From: Psychrobacter immobilis
GTDB lineage: Bacteria; Pseudomonadota; Gammaproteobacteria; Pseudomonadales; Moraxellaceae
Direction of reading: 5' to 3'
NCBI GenBank assembly: GCA_904846145.1
Contig: CAJGZL010000001.1
Coordinates: 1,178,001-1,242,000, forward strand
Length of the DNA: 64,000 bases
Shown: piece by piece, positions 40,375 through 48,762 of the stretch
How positions within the stretch are numbered: the first letter of the stretch is position 1
How the letters are laid out: each line of letters opens with the position of its first letter
Program-made: the position numbers and the translations under genes
Notes under the pieces: generated by a model
What the model saw: the letters and a program-made list of their open reading frames with translations, nothing else
Databases searched by the model: none
What the model was told of the DNA's origin: nothing

Positions 40375-41694
40375 TTAGAACAATATAAAAGCAATTGGAG
40401 TAACTATTATTAAGCTCAGTAATGTCCTTTCAAACCATATAATAACGAGGTCTCTAACTTTAATAGGTATATCTGTAGATAAGATACTTGGCACACTAGC
40501 AGAAAAGAAAATAATAGACGATACGCAAACAACTGCAATCACAAATTTGGTAATTATGTCTGCTTCAACGACCAACAATGGGGGCAAAAACATTTCAGTA
40601 ATACCAAGAGCAGCTGCTTTTGCGGCTAGCATTGGATCAGGTAGCTGCAATAGATAAGTAAATGGATAGAAAACATACGCTAGGATATCAAACAACAATG
40701 TATATTCTGCTAACATAAGAGCGACAATGCCAATAGATAAAATGGTTGGCAGAATGCTCATCGTCATCAACAATCCATCTTTTGTATTTACCAATATATT
40801 TTTAAATATATTGTCAGCTTTGCCAGCTGCTTGCATACCTTCCTTAAAGGCATGGCTTACTCTAGACCCACTATATTCATGCTCATTTTCTGAATGAATA
40901 GGTGTACCGTCAATATACTCTTCAGGCATGTTACGCAAAGGGTAGATACGTACTGTTATAGCGGTGACTAAGAAAGTAACAAAAAGCGTCGTCCAAAAAT
41001 ACAGGTTCCAGCTTTCCATTAAATCAAGCGTTTTAGCAACGACAATCATAAAAGCTACAGTCACAGTGGAAAAACCGGTTGCTACAATAGTAGCTTGACG
41101 TTTGGTGAATTTCTTTTCACGATATTCACGATTTGTAATTAACAAACCAACAGCAAAACTGGCTACAAAAGATGCTAAAGCATTAACTGCAGAGCGACCT
41201 GGTGTATTCCAAATAGGCTTCATAATGGGTTTAGCAATAATGCCCATAAACTCAAGCAATCCGTAGCCTGTAAGTAGCCCTAAAAATGCACCACCTAAAG
41301 GAACCATTACTCCTACAGGGATTACCAAATAATTAAATACATAAGGGGCAATGTGAGGGTTAAGGAACCACTGTGGTCCCTGTTCAAAATAAACCAAAAG
41401 TGCAAAGAAAGTACCTAGTATCTTTAGCATGGTAAACACGATATGAAAGGTACTTTTATTCCATGATTTATTAATAAATGGATAAACACTACCAGCAACA
41501 ATGAGTAATAGGATGAAAAAAGTTATCCCTGTTGGAAAGTTACTGCTTAACCAAGTAGCCATATGATCCAAAGGTATCGAAGAGACCTCACCAATCTTAA
41601 TAGGTACAAAGAATATAAAAATGCCTAGTAACGAATACAAGAAAAATCGAAACACTGATAGTGAAGATACCAATTTAGATCGATTGCCTTCCAT
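40375..41694 (-). CDS. YjiH family membrane protein (nucleoside-recognition/Gate domain)
   Basis: 439 aa with about 10-11 transmembrane helices. 'WNTPGRSAVNALASFVASFA' and 'KAAALGITEMFLPPLL' are Gate/nucleoside recognition domain features, and the general layout matches YjiH. The function is unknown; it is related to nucleoside transporters and spore maturation proteins. It lies 95 bp downstream of the flavin reductase on the same strand, possibly cotranscribed. Island cargo. Confidence 0.8.
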   Translation of the reverse strand: MEGNRSKLVSSLSVFRFFLYSLLGIFIFFVPIKIGEVSSIPLDHMATWLSSNFPTGITFFILLLIVAGSVYPFINKSWNKSTFHIVFTMLKILGTFFALLVYFEQGPQWFLNPHIAPYVFNYLVIPVGVMVPLGGAFLGLLTGYGLLEFMGIIAKPIMKPIWNTPGRSAVNALASFVASFAVGLLITNREYREKKFTKRQATIVATGFSTVTVAFMIVVAKTLDLMESWNLYFWTTLFVTFLVTAITVRIYPLRNMPEEYIDGTPIHSENEHEYSGSRVSHAFKEGMQAAGKADNIFKNILVNTKDGLLMTMSILPTILSIGIVALMLAEYTLLFDILAYVFYPFTYLLQLPDPMLAAKAAALGITEMFLPPLLVVEADIITKFVIAVVCVSSIIFFSASVPSILSTDIPIKVRDLVIIWFERTLLSLIIVTPIAFILF

Positions 41695-41789
41695 GACATA
41701 TCTCTCCTAGATAAGTTGAAATAAATAAATCAAACACTAGCTCTATAACTTAATAGTAACTAGTGTCTAATTTCGTCAACACATACACT

Positions 41790-42464
41790 CTAGTCTGTTC
41801 GTCCTTCTAAACCTGCTAACTCTTTGTCTGAAGCAACAGGAGCTTTCATCTCGAATATTTTTTCTACGACAGTGTAATCATAGTATCCGAGACGTGCTAA
41901 AGGTTTGATGGCAGCAATATCTATTTTGCCATTATCCATAATGAACTCATCTTTGATGTGAACATGCGCAACACGACCAATGATAATGTCAAATGTTGAA
42001 ACTGGATTTCCTGTTGGAATACGAATGGATTGAACATACTCAATCTCAAAGTTAATTGGTGACTCGGCAACTCTAGGTGCAGGTGCTTCGATACAATCAG
42101 ATTTTGTGACACCGGCAAATTCAAACTCATCTTCACCGTACGGTAATGCTTTAGCAGATTTATTAACGGCTTCACGCAAATCATATGTGGCCATGTTCCA
42201 CACAAACCATCCAGTTTCTTCAAGATTACGCACAGTATCTTTTCGGCTTTGACCGTCATCTAAAACAGATTGATTAGCAACAAACATAACCATCGGTGGA
42301 TCCCAAGTTAAGTTTTGATACTGACTATAAGGGGCAAGGTTAACTTTACCGTCTTTCGATATAGTCGAAATCCAACCAATTGGTCGAGGCACGGCGCTAC
42401 TCTTGAACGGGTCGAATGGTAAGCCATGACTACGGATACCATCGTTTTTAGGAGAATAATGCAT
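41790..42464 (-). CDS. Flavin reductase-like FMN-binding split-barrel protein
   Basis: 224 aa. 'AVPRPIGWISTISKDGKVNL', 'APYSQYQNLTWDPPMVMF' and 'KDTVRNLEETGWFVWNMAT' define the flavin_reduct domain of the DIM6/NTAB type. Such proteins reduce flavins or bind FMN for oxygenases; no partner oxygenase is nearby. AAGGAT precedes the ATG. Confidence 0.85.
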   Translation of the reverse strand: MHYSPKNDGIRSHGLPFDPFKSSAVPRPIGWISTISKDGKVNLAPYSQYQNLTWDPPMVMFVANQSVLDDGQSRKDTVRNLEETGWFVWNMATYDLREAVNKSAKALPYGEDEFEFAGVTKSDCIEAPAPRVAESPINFEIEYVQSIRIPTGNPVSTFDIIIGRVAHVHIKDEFIMDNGKIDIAAIKPLARLGYYDYTVVEKIFEMKAPVASDKELAGLEGRTD

Positions 42465-42619
42465 AAAATATCCTTATAAATGCGTTACTAGAAACCAGAG
42501 CTAAAGAATGTATTATTTGTATATACAATTCATCCTTATTTAATAAAATAGCTTATTTTTTTTAAGAGAGCAAGTGAAAATTACTTATTTTTTGAATTTT
42601 GAGAAACAAAAATTACTTA

Positions 42620-42651
42620 AAAAAATAGCCCCGTTTTTCAATGAGGCTATT
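42620..42651 (-). terminator. Terminator downstream of the ygjP-like gene
   Basis: On the minus strand AATAGCC pairs with GGCTATT around a 14-nt loop, followed by a U-run. Confidence 0.65.
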
Positions 42652-42746
42652 CAAAATTCTAATTTCAGTTTTGATATATCTAACATTTGTTCAAGATAAC
42701 TGTTCACCTATTTTTCTTTGAAAAGGATAAGATTAATAACTGCTTA

Positions 42747-42767
42747 AAAAACCTGCTTTTACAAGAG
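42747..42767 (+). repeat. 21-bp direct repeat flanking the hsdR module, left copy
   Basis: Contains TGCTTTTACAAGAG. It matches 48707-48727 at 20 of 21 positions. Each copy lies about 33-36 bp past the 3' end of a minus-strand gene (ygjP-like and hsdS). Confidence 0.65.
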
Positions 42768-42799
42768 TGCAAGGCTTATTGGCACCGAATATCCAACCC

Positions 42800-43618
42800 T
42801 CACACATTCAAATACAGCTCTGCCATACCATCAAGCTTATCCTTCATCTCTTTCCAATTCGGCATGACTTGCGTTAATAGGCGCCAAAAGTTCTCGCTAT
42901 GATTATGCTCAGCGATATGACACAGCTCATGCAATATCACGTAATCAATGCACTCCTTTGGGGCTTTTATTAAATGAGGATTTAATATTAAATTGCCTTT
43001 AATTGAGCAGCTCCCCCATTGCTTTTTCATAGTCATTAACTTTATTGAAGGACTACTATCAACCCATGAGGCCTTATGCAGCAAGGCTTCAAGCCTCTCT
43101 CTAGAGACCGACGTAAATTTATCTTTATACCATTTATCAATCAAGCTTTTCACGAGAACTGCTTGTTTTTCAGAGTCTAATTCAGAATCAATTTGAGACA
43201 ATTCCACATTCAGCTTACCGCGACTAAGCTTCACAGTACTGTTGATCCCATCGTTAGCTTCTGCATCGGTTATCACTTTTAACACATAACGACGACCCAG
43301 ATAAAACTGGGTTTCACCGCTAACATATCGTTTGGGTAATACATGTTTTTTTTGCTTAGTAAAGTCTTGCAGACTTTGCCATATCCAACGAGCACGTTTC
43401 ATTATAGCGTCATGGATTATTTCTTCGCTGGCATCGACAGGTGCGGTGGCAACCACACGCTGATCAGGATGTACCTTGATAACCACTTTTCTAGGCTTGC
43501 TTGATTTGCTCTTTTCATCAATAAGCGTATCATTTTTATACTTATTTTTTGCGTCTTTACGCACCACTTCATAATGGATCTTATCTTCGCCATAATAAAA
43601 GTCGCTAGTCTCAGTCAT
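42800..43618 (-). CDS. YgjP-like zinc metallopeptidase (DUF45) linked to type I restriction
   Basis: 272 aa. The C-half is the YgjP-type domain with the zinc site 'HELCHIAEHNHSENFW' (His230, Glu231, His234) preceded by 'KKQWGSCSIKGNLILNPHL'. Genes of this type often accompany hsdR and may process or regulate the restriction complex; the substrate is unknown. It starts 6 bp after the hsdR stop, so it is translationally coupled. A decayed copy of its 3' end lies outside the island near 53.1 kb. Confidence 0.85.
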   Translation of the reverse strand: MTETSDFYYGEDKIHYEVVRKDAKNKYKNDTLIDEKSKSSKPRKVVIKVHPDQRVVATAPVDASEEIIHDAIMKRARWIWQSLQDFTKQKKHVLPKRYVSGETQFYLGRRYVLKVITDAEANDGINSTVKLSRGKLNVELSQIDSELDSEKQAVLVKSLIDKWYKDKFTSVSRERLEALLHKASWVDSSPSIKLMTMKKQWGSCSIKGNLILNPHLIKAPKECIDYVILHELCHIAEHNHSENFWRLLTQVMPNWKEMKDKLDGMAELYLNV

Positions 43619-43624
43619 TGCCTA

Positions 43625-46600
43625 CTATCCTCTTGCTGCTCTTGGGCTATTTGTCTCTCTCGACAGCCCAAGTCGGGTGATCTTTAGCACGGCTTCAATG
43701 AGCTGCTGCGCTTTATCGATACCTAAGTCAGCAAACAACATTGGCAATAATCGCCTATTAATCGCATTTTCGATTTCACTGGCATTGATGGAATATTCCG
43801 CCACATTCGTTTTAACTACTTCATCAATCTCAAAGGCGTAAGCGACCAGCTTGTCATTATCTAGCTCTTTATCCACTAAAAAGTCCGCGTCAAATAAGTG
43901 CTTAAATAAACCAAAATAAGCCTGAGCATGTTTGTTTAACTTACCACTATCATCGACAAAATCATTCGGCACATCAGCAACATCATCGCGGTCTTTGACG
44001 GCTTGCTCGAAGTCAGCAAACATCATGTACTGCTTTACAGGTGCATCAAACATCGCCTTGGCATCAGCAATCGCTTGCTTAAGTAGTTTAGAGAAGTACT
44101 CTTGCGCATAAGGATCATCAGCCAAATCTTGCTCAATCATCTTAGTGACACGACCTGTGATTTTATCGGTTTGGTTACGGGCTTCATCGTCACTCATCGC
44201 TTCAGGCTTAATGTTTTTTCCTAGGTTATCGACTAGGTAGACGCCTTTCGCTTCTTTAACCTCAAGCCCTGCAATGTGCTTATCGAGTAAGCTGCGAATA
44301 TCTGCTTCATACTCATCGTAGTCGATGGTCTCATCAGCGTCTTCACGCACTTGCTTACGTAGGTTAATAAAGGCTTTTAGATCGGCTTTGTAGCGATCAC
44401 GCTTATTATCAAATGATTTGTCTTCAAAGAAAGATGCTGATTGCAACGCAATTTTCATGGCGTTAGAAAACTCAGTCAAAGCAGCATAAAAGTCGTCACG
44501 TTCCTTTAGCTTGGTATCGACCACTCTGCCATCAATCTCTTGCATCTTTGGCGCAAGCACTTGTCTGAGAGAGGGGCCGTCTTGTTTGTTTTTCACCGAC
44601 GAGAAGATAGCCCACAGCTCGCTATGCAGTCTTGGTAGCTGTTTGTACTCGGTATCCATGGCGTTATATAAACCTTTGAGGTCTTCGATATCAAAGCCAC
44701 CTTGCGTACGTTCGGCTAAGTCTTGGTATTTCTCAATGGTGATATCGAGCTCTTTTAAGATGCCACGATAATCAATCAAATAACCAAAGCGTTTTTTCTC
44801 ATGCAAGCGGTTCACCCGTGCAATCGCCTGAATCAAGTTATGCTGCTTTAAGGGTTTATCGATATACAGTACAGTATTTTTTGGCTCATCAAAGCCCGTT
44901 AATAGCTTATCAACGACGATCATAATGTCAGGACCATCATCCTGACTAAAGGCTTCTATAATGGCTTTGGTGTAGGCTTTTTCATCACCGCCGAAGTCCG
45001 CGGCGACATTATCTTGCCACCAGTTTTGTACGATGTCTTTTGATTCGCCATCGACGGTATCATGCCCCTCACGGGTATCAGGCGGTGACATGGCAACCAC
45101 TGAGGTCACTTTGCCAATCTTATCTAGCGCAAGCTTGTAGCGGATGGCTGAGGCTTTAGAATCACAAGCCAGTTGACCTTTTAGATGCTGCTGTTTAAAG
45201 TTTTGGAAGTGATCAGAGATGTCATGAGCGATCAGCTCAATACGACCTTCAACCTGATAGATTTGACCCTTTTGTGAGAACTTACGCTTGAGATCCATTT
45301 TTTGATCATCGGTAAGCTTTTGGGTGATACGGTCAAACCAAGCATCGATAGCGGCGTCATTGGTATTGAGCTCAGGAACGCGCTCTTCATATAAGAGTGG
45401 GGTGACGGTTTTGTCTTTGACCGCTTGTTGCATGGTGTAGGAGTGAATAATGCTACCGAATTTGTTTTCGGTCTTATCATCTTTTAGCAATGGCGTACCA
45501 GTAAAGGCAATAAAGGCGGCGTTTGGTAGGGCTTGAGCCATACGGATATTGTTCTCACCATTTTGGCTACGGTGACCTTCATCGACCATGACGATGATAT
45601 TTGGGCTGTCGTTATAGCATTCATCATACTTAACGGCTGAGCCAAACTTATTAATAATGGAGAAAATAACGCGCTCATTACCGTGACCGATTTGCTGCGC
45701 GAGACGACGACCAGAGGTTGCCATGGCGTCACGGCTATCGCGTTTGCTGGTTATTACGCCACCTGATTTAAAGGTATTGCTTAGCTGGGTTTCCAAATCG
45801 ACACGATCCGTGACGACAATAATTCGACACTTCGCGAGCTCTTCTAACCAAATGAGCGCCTTGGAGAAAAACACCATAGTGAAAGATTTACCACTGCCTG
45901 TAGTATGCCAAATCACTCCACCCTCACGACTACCCTTCTCATCGAAACTGCTGATACGTTCAATCAGGGCTTTGATACCAAAGACTTGCTGATATCGGGC
46001 AACAATTTTGCCAGCCTTTTTATCAAACAAGGTAAACATGCGCGTCATTTCAAGCAAACGCTCAGGCTGTAATAAGCTAATGATAAGGCGGTCTTGATCG
46101 GTAACGACTAGATCACCGCCATCAATCAATGACTGATATTCATCTTTAATAAAGGCAGGACGATGGGCAAACAGACTCTCAATCTGCTCAGGACTGAGCG
46201 CTTGATTTTTTAGACGGGCAAACTCAGGCTCAGAGATCTCTTCTTCGACCCACTTCGCCCAAAATTTCTCAGGCGTACCGCAAGTGGCATACAGACCGTC
46301 ATTACCATTTACCGCTAGCAGTAACTGGCTATAGGCAAATAGATGCGGGATTTGTTTTTGACCTTGGTTACGGATGTGCTGGGAGACGGCTTGAGTGTTG
46401 GTTGATTGCCACTCTCTACTGGAATCAGGGCGTTTAGCTTCGATCACTGCCAGTGGTAGACCATTCACAAAGCAGACGATATCAGGAATGACGTTGCCTG
46501 TACCCTCGGCATTTTGTACGACAAACTCTTCAGTAACGTGAAAGCTATTATTGTCGATGTTATTCCAATCGATCAAACTGATGGTTTGCGAAGTTTTTTT

Positions 46601-46972
46601 ACCATCGATGAACTCAGTCACGGTCACGCCATAGAGCATAGCGTTATAGAGCTTTTCATTGGCGAGCTGCAAGCCTAAGTTCATGGCGGGATTTAGCTCG
46701 TGCATGATTTTATCAATGGCACTGTCTGATAAATAATGCGGTGTGCCTTCAAACATAAAGGTTTGCTTGGCTAAGAACTCACGCATGATCGGCAATAACA
46801 CTACTTGGTTAGTGGCTTTGTTAGCATTTGCCTGATTAGCTAGCAGCTTGTTGCTACGCATGGCATGGCATTGGCTTGGGGGAATAAATTGATAGCCCAG
46901 CGTAGTGAGCAAGGTTAAGGCAGGGATTTTTGAAGCAAATTCTTCTTGGAAGTTGATGCTGGAGTTGATCAT
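43625..46972 (-). CDS. hsdR: Type I restriction enzyme, R subunit
   Basis: 1115 aa, full length. The N-terminal PD-(D/E)xK nuclease reads 'VIPDIVCFVNGLPLAVIEAK' (Asp164, Glu178, Lys180). The SF2 translocase has Walker A 'HTTGSGKSF' (about 356-364), 'VDEGHRSQ' as the DEAD box (464-467), 'FTGTPLL' and 'LLTGFDEPKNTVLYIDKPL'. It cuts unmodified DNA after ATP-driven translocation when bound to HsdM and HsdS. AGGCAG precedes the ATG. It is separated from hsdS by a 1.8-kb insertion of unrelated genes on the other strand. Confidence 0.95.
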   Translation of the reverse strand: MINSSINFQEEFASKIPALTLLTTLGYQFIPPSQCHAMRSNKLLANQANANKATNQVVLLPIMREFLAKQTFMFEGTPHYLSDSAIDKIMHELNPAMNLGLQLANEKLYNAMLYGVTVTEFIDGKKTSQTISLIDWNNIDNNSFHVTEEFVVQNAEGTGNVIPDIVCFVNGLPLAVIEAKRPDSSREWQSTNTQAVSQHIRNQGQKQIPHLFAYSQLLLAVNGNDGLYATCGTPEKFWAKWVEEEISEPEFARLKNQALSPEQIESLFAHRPAFIKDEYQSLIDGGDLVVTDQDRLIISLLQPERLLEMTRMFTLFDKKAGKIVARYQQVFGIKALIERISSFDEKGSREGGVIWHTTGSGKSFTMVFFSKALIWLEELAKCRIIVVTDRVDLETQLSNTFKSGGVITSKRDSRDAMATSGRRLAQQIGHGNERVIFSIINKFGSAVKYDECYNDSPNIIVMVDEGHRSQNGENNIRMAQALPNAAFIAFTGTPLLKDDKTENKFGSIIHSYTMQQAVKDKTVTPLLYEERVPELNTNDAAIDAWFDRITQKLTDDQKMDLKRKFSQKGQIYQVEGRIELIAHDISDHFQNFKQQHLKGQLACDSKASAIRYKLALDKIGKVTSVVAMSPPDTREGHDTVDGESKDIVQNWWQDNVAADFGGDEKAYTKAIIEAFSQDDGPDIMIVVDKLLTGFDEPKNTVLYIDKPLKQHNLIQAIARVNRLHEKKRFGYLIDYRGILKELDITIEKYQDLAERTQGGFDIEDLKGLYNAMDTEYKQLPRLHSELWAIFSSVKNKQDGPSLRQVLAPKMQEIDGRVVDTKLKERDDFYAALTEFSNAMKIALQSASFFEDKSFDNKRDRYKADLKAFINLRKQVREDADETIDYDEYEADIRSLLDKHIAGLEVKEAKGVYLVDNLGKNIKPEAMSDDEARNQTDKITGRVTKMIEQDLADDPYAQEYFSKLLKQAIADAKAMFDAPVKQYMMFADFEQAVKDRDDVADVPNDFVDDSGKLNKHAQAYFGLFKHLFDADFLVDKELDNDKLVAYAFEIDEVVKTNVAEYSINASEIENAINRRLLPMLFADLGIDKAQQLIEAVLKITRLGLSRETNSPRAARG

Positions 46973-47489
46973 ATCTGCCTACTTTAGACATAGCGTTTGT
47001 TTGGTTGCTTATTTAGTTATATCGATTGTAGCCCAAAACTCCATAAAAAAGGCAAAGAAAAACCGCCAAGGTTGCGCGTTACCCAAAGGGCACTAAGCGT
47101 GGCGGTTATGTTGGGTATAGATTAGTGTTTGTAGGCTGGGTTTTTAACGCAGCAAACCTACCAAAAGCAAAAGTTTAAAAGGATTGGCCTCGATATCTGA
47201 ATGCTTTAAAAGGTGGGGAAATATGCGAGTCATGGGACGGTGTTCTTTAAGACTGCATTCGCGCCTCGTCCCTCGGCAAAAGCTACTTTCGTCTTGTACT
47301 CGGACAGAGCAATGCTCTAATACATCAATTGCAGAAAATGACATAGATAGACACAAAAAGATATATCGAAAATAGTTGCAGCTGATATACTTCTTATATA
47401 TTATTAAGTAATTATATTTATAATATACTAGCATATTAGATTAATCATGCTAATGCCATCATAATCGCGTAAAGAGAAAGGAGATGAAG
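46973..47489. other. Region between hsdR and the unknown cassette, with several hairpins
   Basis: No convincing gene. It contains an inverted repeat with 8-bp arms AACCGCCA/TGGCGGTT (47061-47107), a GTAGGCTGGGTTT..AAACCTACC hairpin (47131-47162) and GGGACG/CGTCCC (47234-47239 with 47067+200, at 47267-47272). A minus-strand frame of 96 codons covers part of it but has no supporting signal. The promoters of hsdR (minus) and of the cassette (plus) must lie here. Confidence 0.45.
47376..47404 (+). promoter_or_regulatory. Possible promoter of the two-gene cassette
   Basis: TTGCAG, 17-bp spacer, TATTAT. It lies about 85 bp before the first ATG of the cassette. A fair sigma-70 match in AT-rich DNA, so only suggestive. 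Confidence 0.35.
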
Positions 47490-47687
47490 ATGGACACTAA
47501 CAATCAAAGGAAACAAAGCTTTATAGAGAAGGCTCTTGGGATAAACAGGCCAGAAGTCAGAGTAAGTAGAAATGGAAAGCTCTTAATTGATAAGCATGGA
47601 AATGTACGCTCTAACTATAACAACCCTGAAGTTAGAGATAGGCTTAAAAATCAAATATCTGCTCAGACTAGATTAAGCAATATCTAA
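47490..47687 (+). CDS. Hypothetical protein, 65 aa (first gene of cassette)
   Basis: I do not recognise this protein. It is basic and polar: 'QSFIEKALGINRPEVRVSRN', then 'GKLLIDKHGNVRSNYNNPEV'. An AAGGAG ends six bases before the ATG at 47490, so that start is chosen over an ATG two codons earlier. The stop is 24 bp before the next gene, so both are likely one transcription unit. The strand is opposite to the hsd genes on both sides. Confidence 0.65.
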   Translation: MDTNNQRKQSFIEKALGINRPEVRVSRNGKLLIDKHGNVRSNYNNPEVRDRLKNQISAQTRLSNI

Positions 47688-47711
47688 CCTTATAATGAGA
47701 ATATCTGAATC

Positions 47712-48545
47712 ATGAATGTACTGACAGTTCTGTTGATTCTTTTACTTGGATATCGGATTAATTCTCATGTAGACGAAAAAACATACAAACTTAAGCGTAG
47801 TGTAGGATGGGAGTCCTACGCAATACTAGCTATTGATGGGGTGATCTCACTATCAATAGCTTTTTTTTGCTTAATTTTCTTATATATTTTAGCTCTATTA
47901 TTAGGTAGTTTAGTAGGGTCGCCTATTCTTAATTTAAGTCTATTTGAAACCCATATATCTAAAGTTTTAGAGGATGAATATATAAAATGCTTATTTATCT
48001 TCATGATATTAGTAGCATCAGTTACAATTAATGAGATACGTTTAAATGTACTAAATGCAGAACCAAATTTAAGTGCATTGAAAAAGCTAGATGGAATGAT
48101 GAGTATTGTAATTACTGCCTTAGAAAATTCTTCATACCTTAAAATATCGCTGAGTTCGGGAAAAGTGTATATAGGTATATTATTAAAAGAGGATTTTAAA
48201 AGCGGACCTGATGAAACATTAATTATACTGCCAATGTTGAGTGGTTACCGTGATAAAGAAAATTTAAATATGCATTTAGATTGTAATTATCTAGATGTGT
48301 ATTTAAGACACGGAATTGTTGAGATACAATCTGAAGGGATTTCTCATCATCCAGAACTAGCTGAAACTGCTTCAATGTTAATTCCTGTAAGCGAGATAGA
48401 ATCAATAGCGTTTTTTGATGTCAATATGCATAAAGATTTTAAGTTTGGAGAAGATGCAGTTAAACGATTTAGAGTTTCACAAACTTTAGAACCTGATTCG
48501 TCTATAGAATTTGATATTAGTAACTATTTAAATAGAGATAGCTAA
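47712..48545 (+). CDS. Membrane protein of unknown function (second gene of cassette)
   Basis: 277 aa. An N-terminal hydrophobic segment (about 1-15) is followed by strong helices at about 36-65 and 93-110. A soluble C-terminal domain follows with a beta-rich stretch 'YLKISLSSGKVYIGILL', 'LIILPMLSGYRDKENLNMHL' and 'SMLIPVSEIESIAFFD'. That stretch looks like a small Sm-like or barrel fold seen in some uncharacterised membrane proteins; I cannot name a family. Codon use is markedly more AT-rich than the flanking hsd genes. The gene sits inside a type I restriction locus and ends in a perfect hairpin. Confidence 0.75.
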   Translation: MNVLTVLLILLLGYRINSHVDEKTYKLKRSVGWESYAILAIDGVISLSIAFFCLIFLYILALLLGSLVGSPILNLSLFETHISKVLEDEYIKCLFIFMILVASVTINEIRLNVLNAEPNLSALKKLDGMMSIVITALENSSYLKISLSSGKVYIGILLKEDFKSGPDETLIILPMLSGYRDKENLNMHLDCNYLDVYLRHGIVEIQSEGISHHPELAETASMLIPVSEIESIAFFDVNMHKDFKFGEDAVKRFRVSQTLEPDSSIEFDISNYLNRDS

Positions 48546-48551
48546 TCGAAT

Positions 48552-48583
48552 CCAGTTGTAGCAATAATCTTTGCTACAACTGG
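48552..48583. terminator. Strong hairpin closing the two-gene cassette
   Basis: Perfect 13-bp stem CCAGTTGTAGCAA with TTGCTACAACTGG around TAATCT. It begins 7 bp after the stop codon. There is no U-run on either strand, so it is a weak intrinsic terminator but a good transcript-end structure. Confidence 0.6.
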
Positions 48584-48706
48584 AAGTAGTGATAAAAATT
48601 TTGTCATCAATAGGTTTGATAGTATGTATGACACTATTTAAATAAATCTCTTGTATAATTCGCTGTTAAATTTTCATATTCAGATGCTCAGCTAATGAGA
48701 ATCACC

Positions 48707-48727
48707 AAAAACGTGCTTTTACAAGAG
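48707..48727 (+). repeat. 21-bp direct repeat flanking the hsdR module, right copy
   Basis: Partner of 42747-42767 (20 of 21). It is also part of an inverted repeat: CTCTTGTA at 48648-48655 mirrors TACAAGAG at 48720-48727. Confidence 0.6.
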
Positions 48728-48762
48728 GTCTAATATAGTTCTATTGTGGTGTGGAAATCACC

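Larger units (their letters stand above)
42465..42799. other. Intergenic region with terminator and a 21-bp direct repeat
   Basis: Holds the minus-strand terminator of the hsdR-ygjP unit (42620-42651) and the left copy of a 21-bp repeat (42747-42767) whose partner is at 48707-48727. The flavin reductase promoter must lie in 42465-42620. Confidence 0.5.

Noticed and set aside
47144-47434. 96-codon minus-strand frame upstream of hsdR
   Set aside because: It has no ribosome binding site and covers hairpin-forming repeat DNA. Its N-terminus is a run of Tyr, Ile and Lys typical of translated AT-rich spacer.
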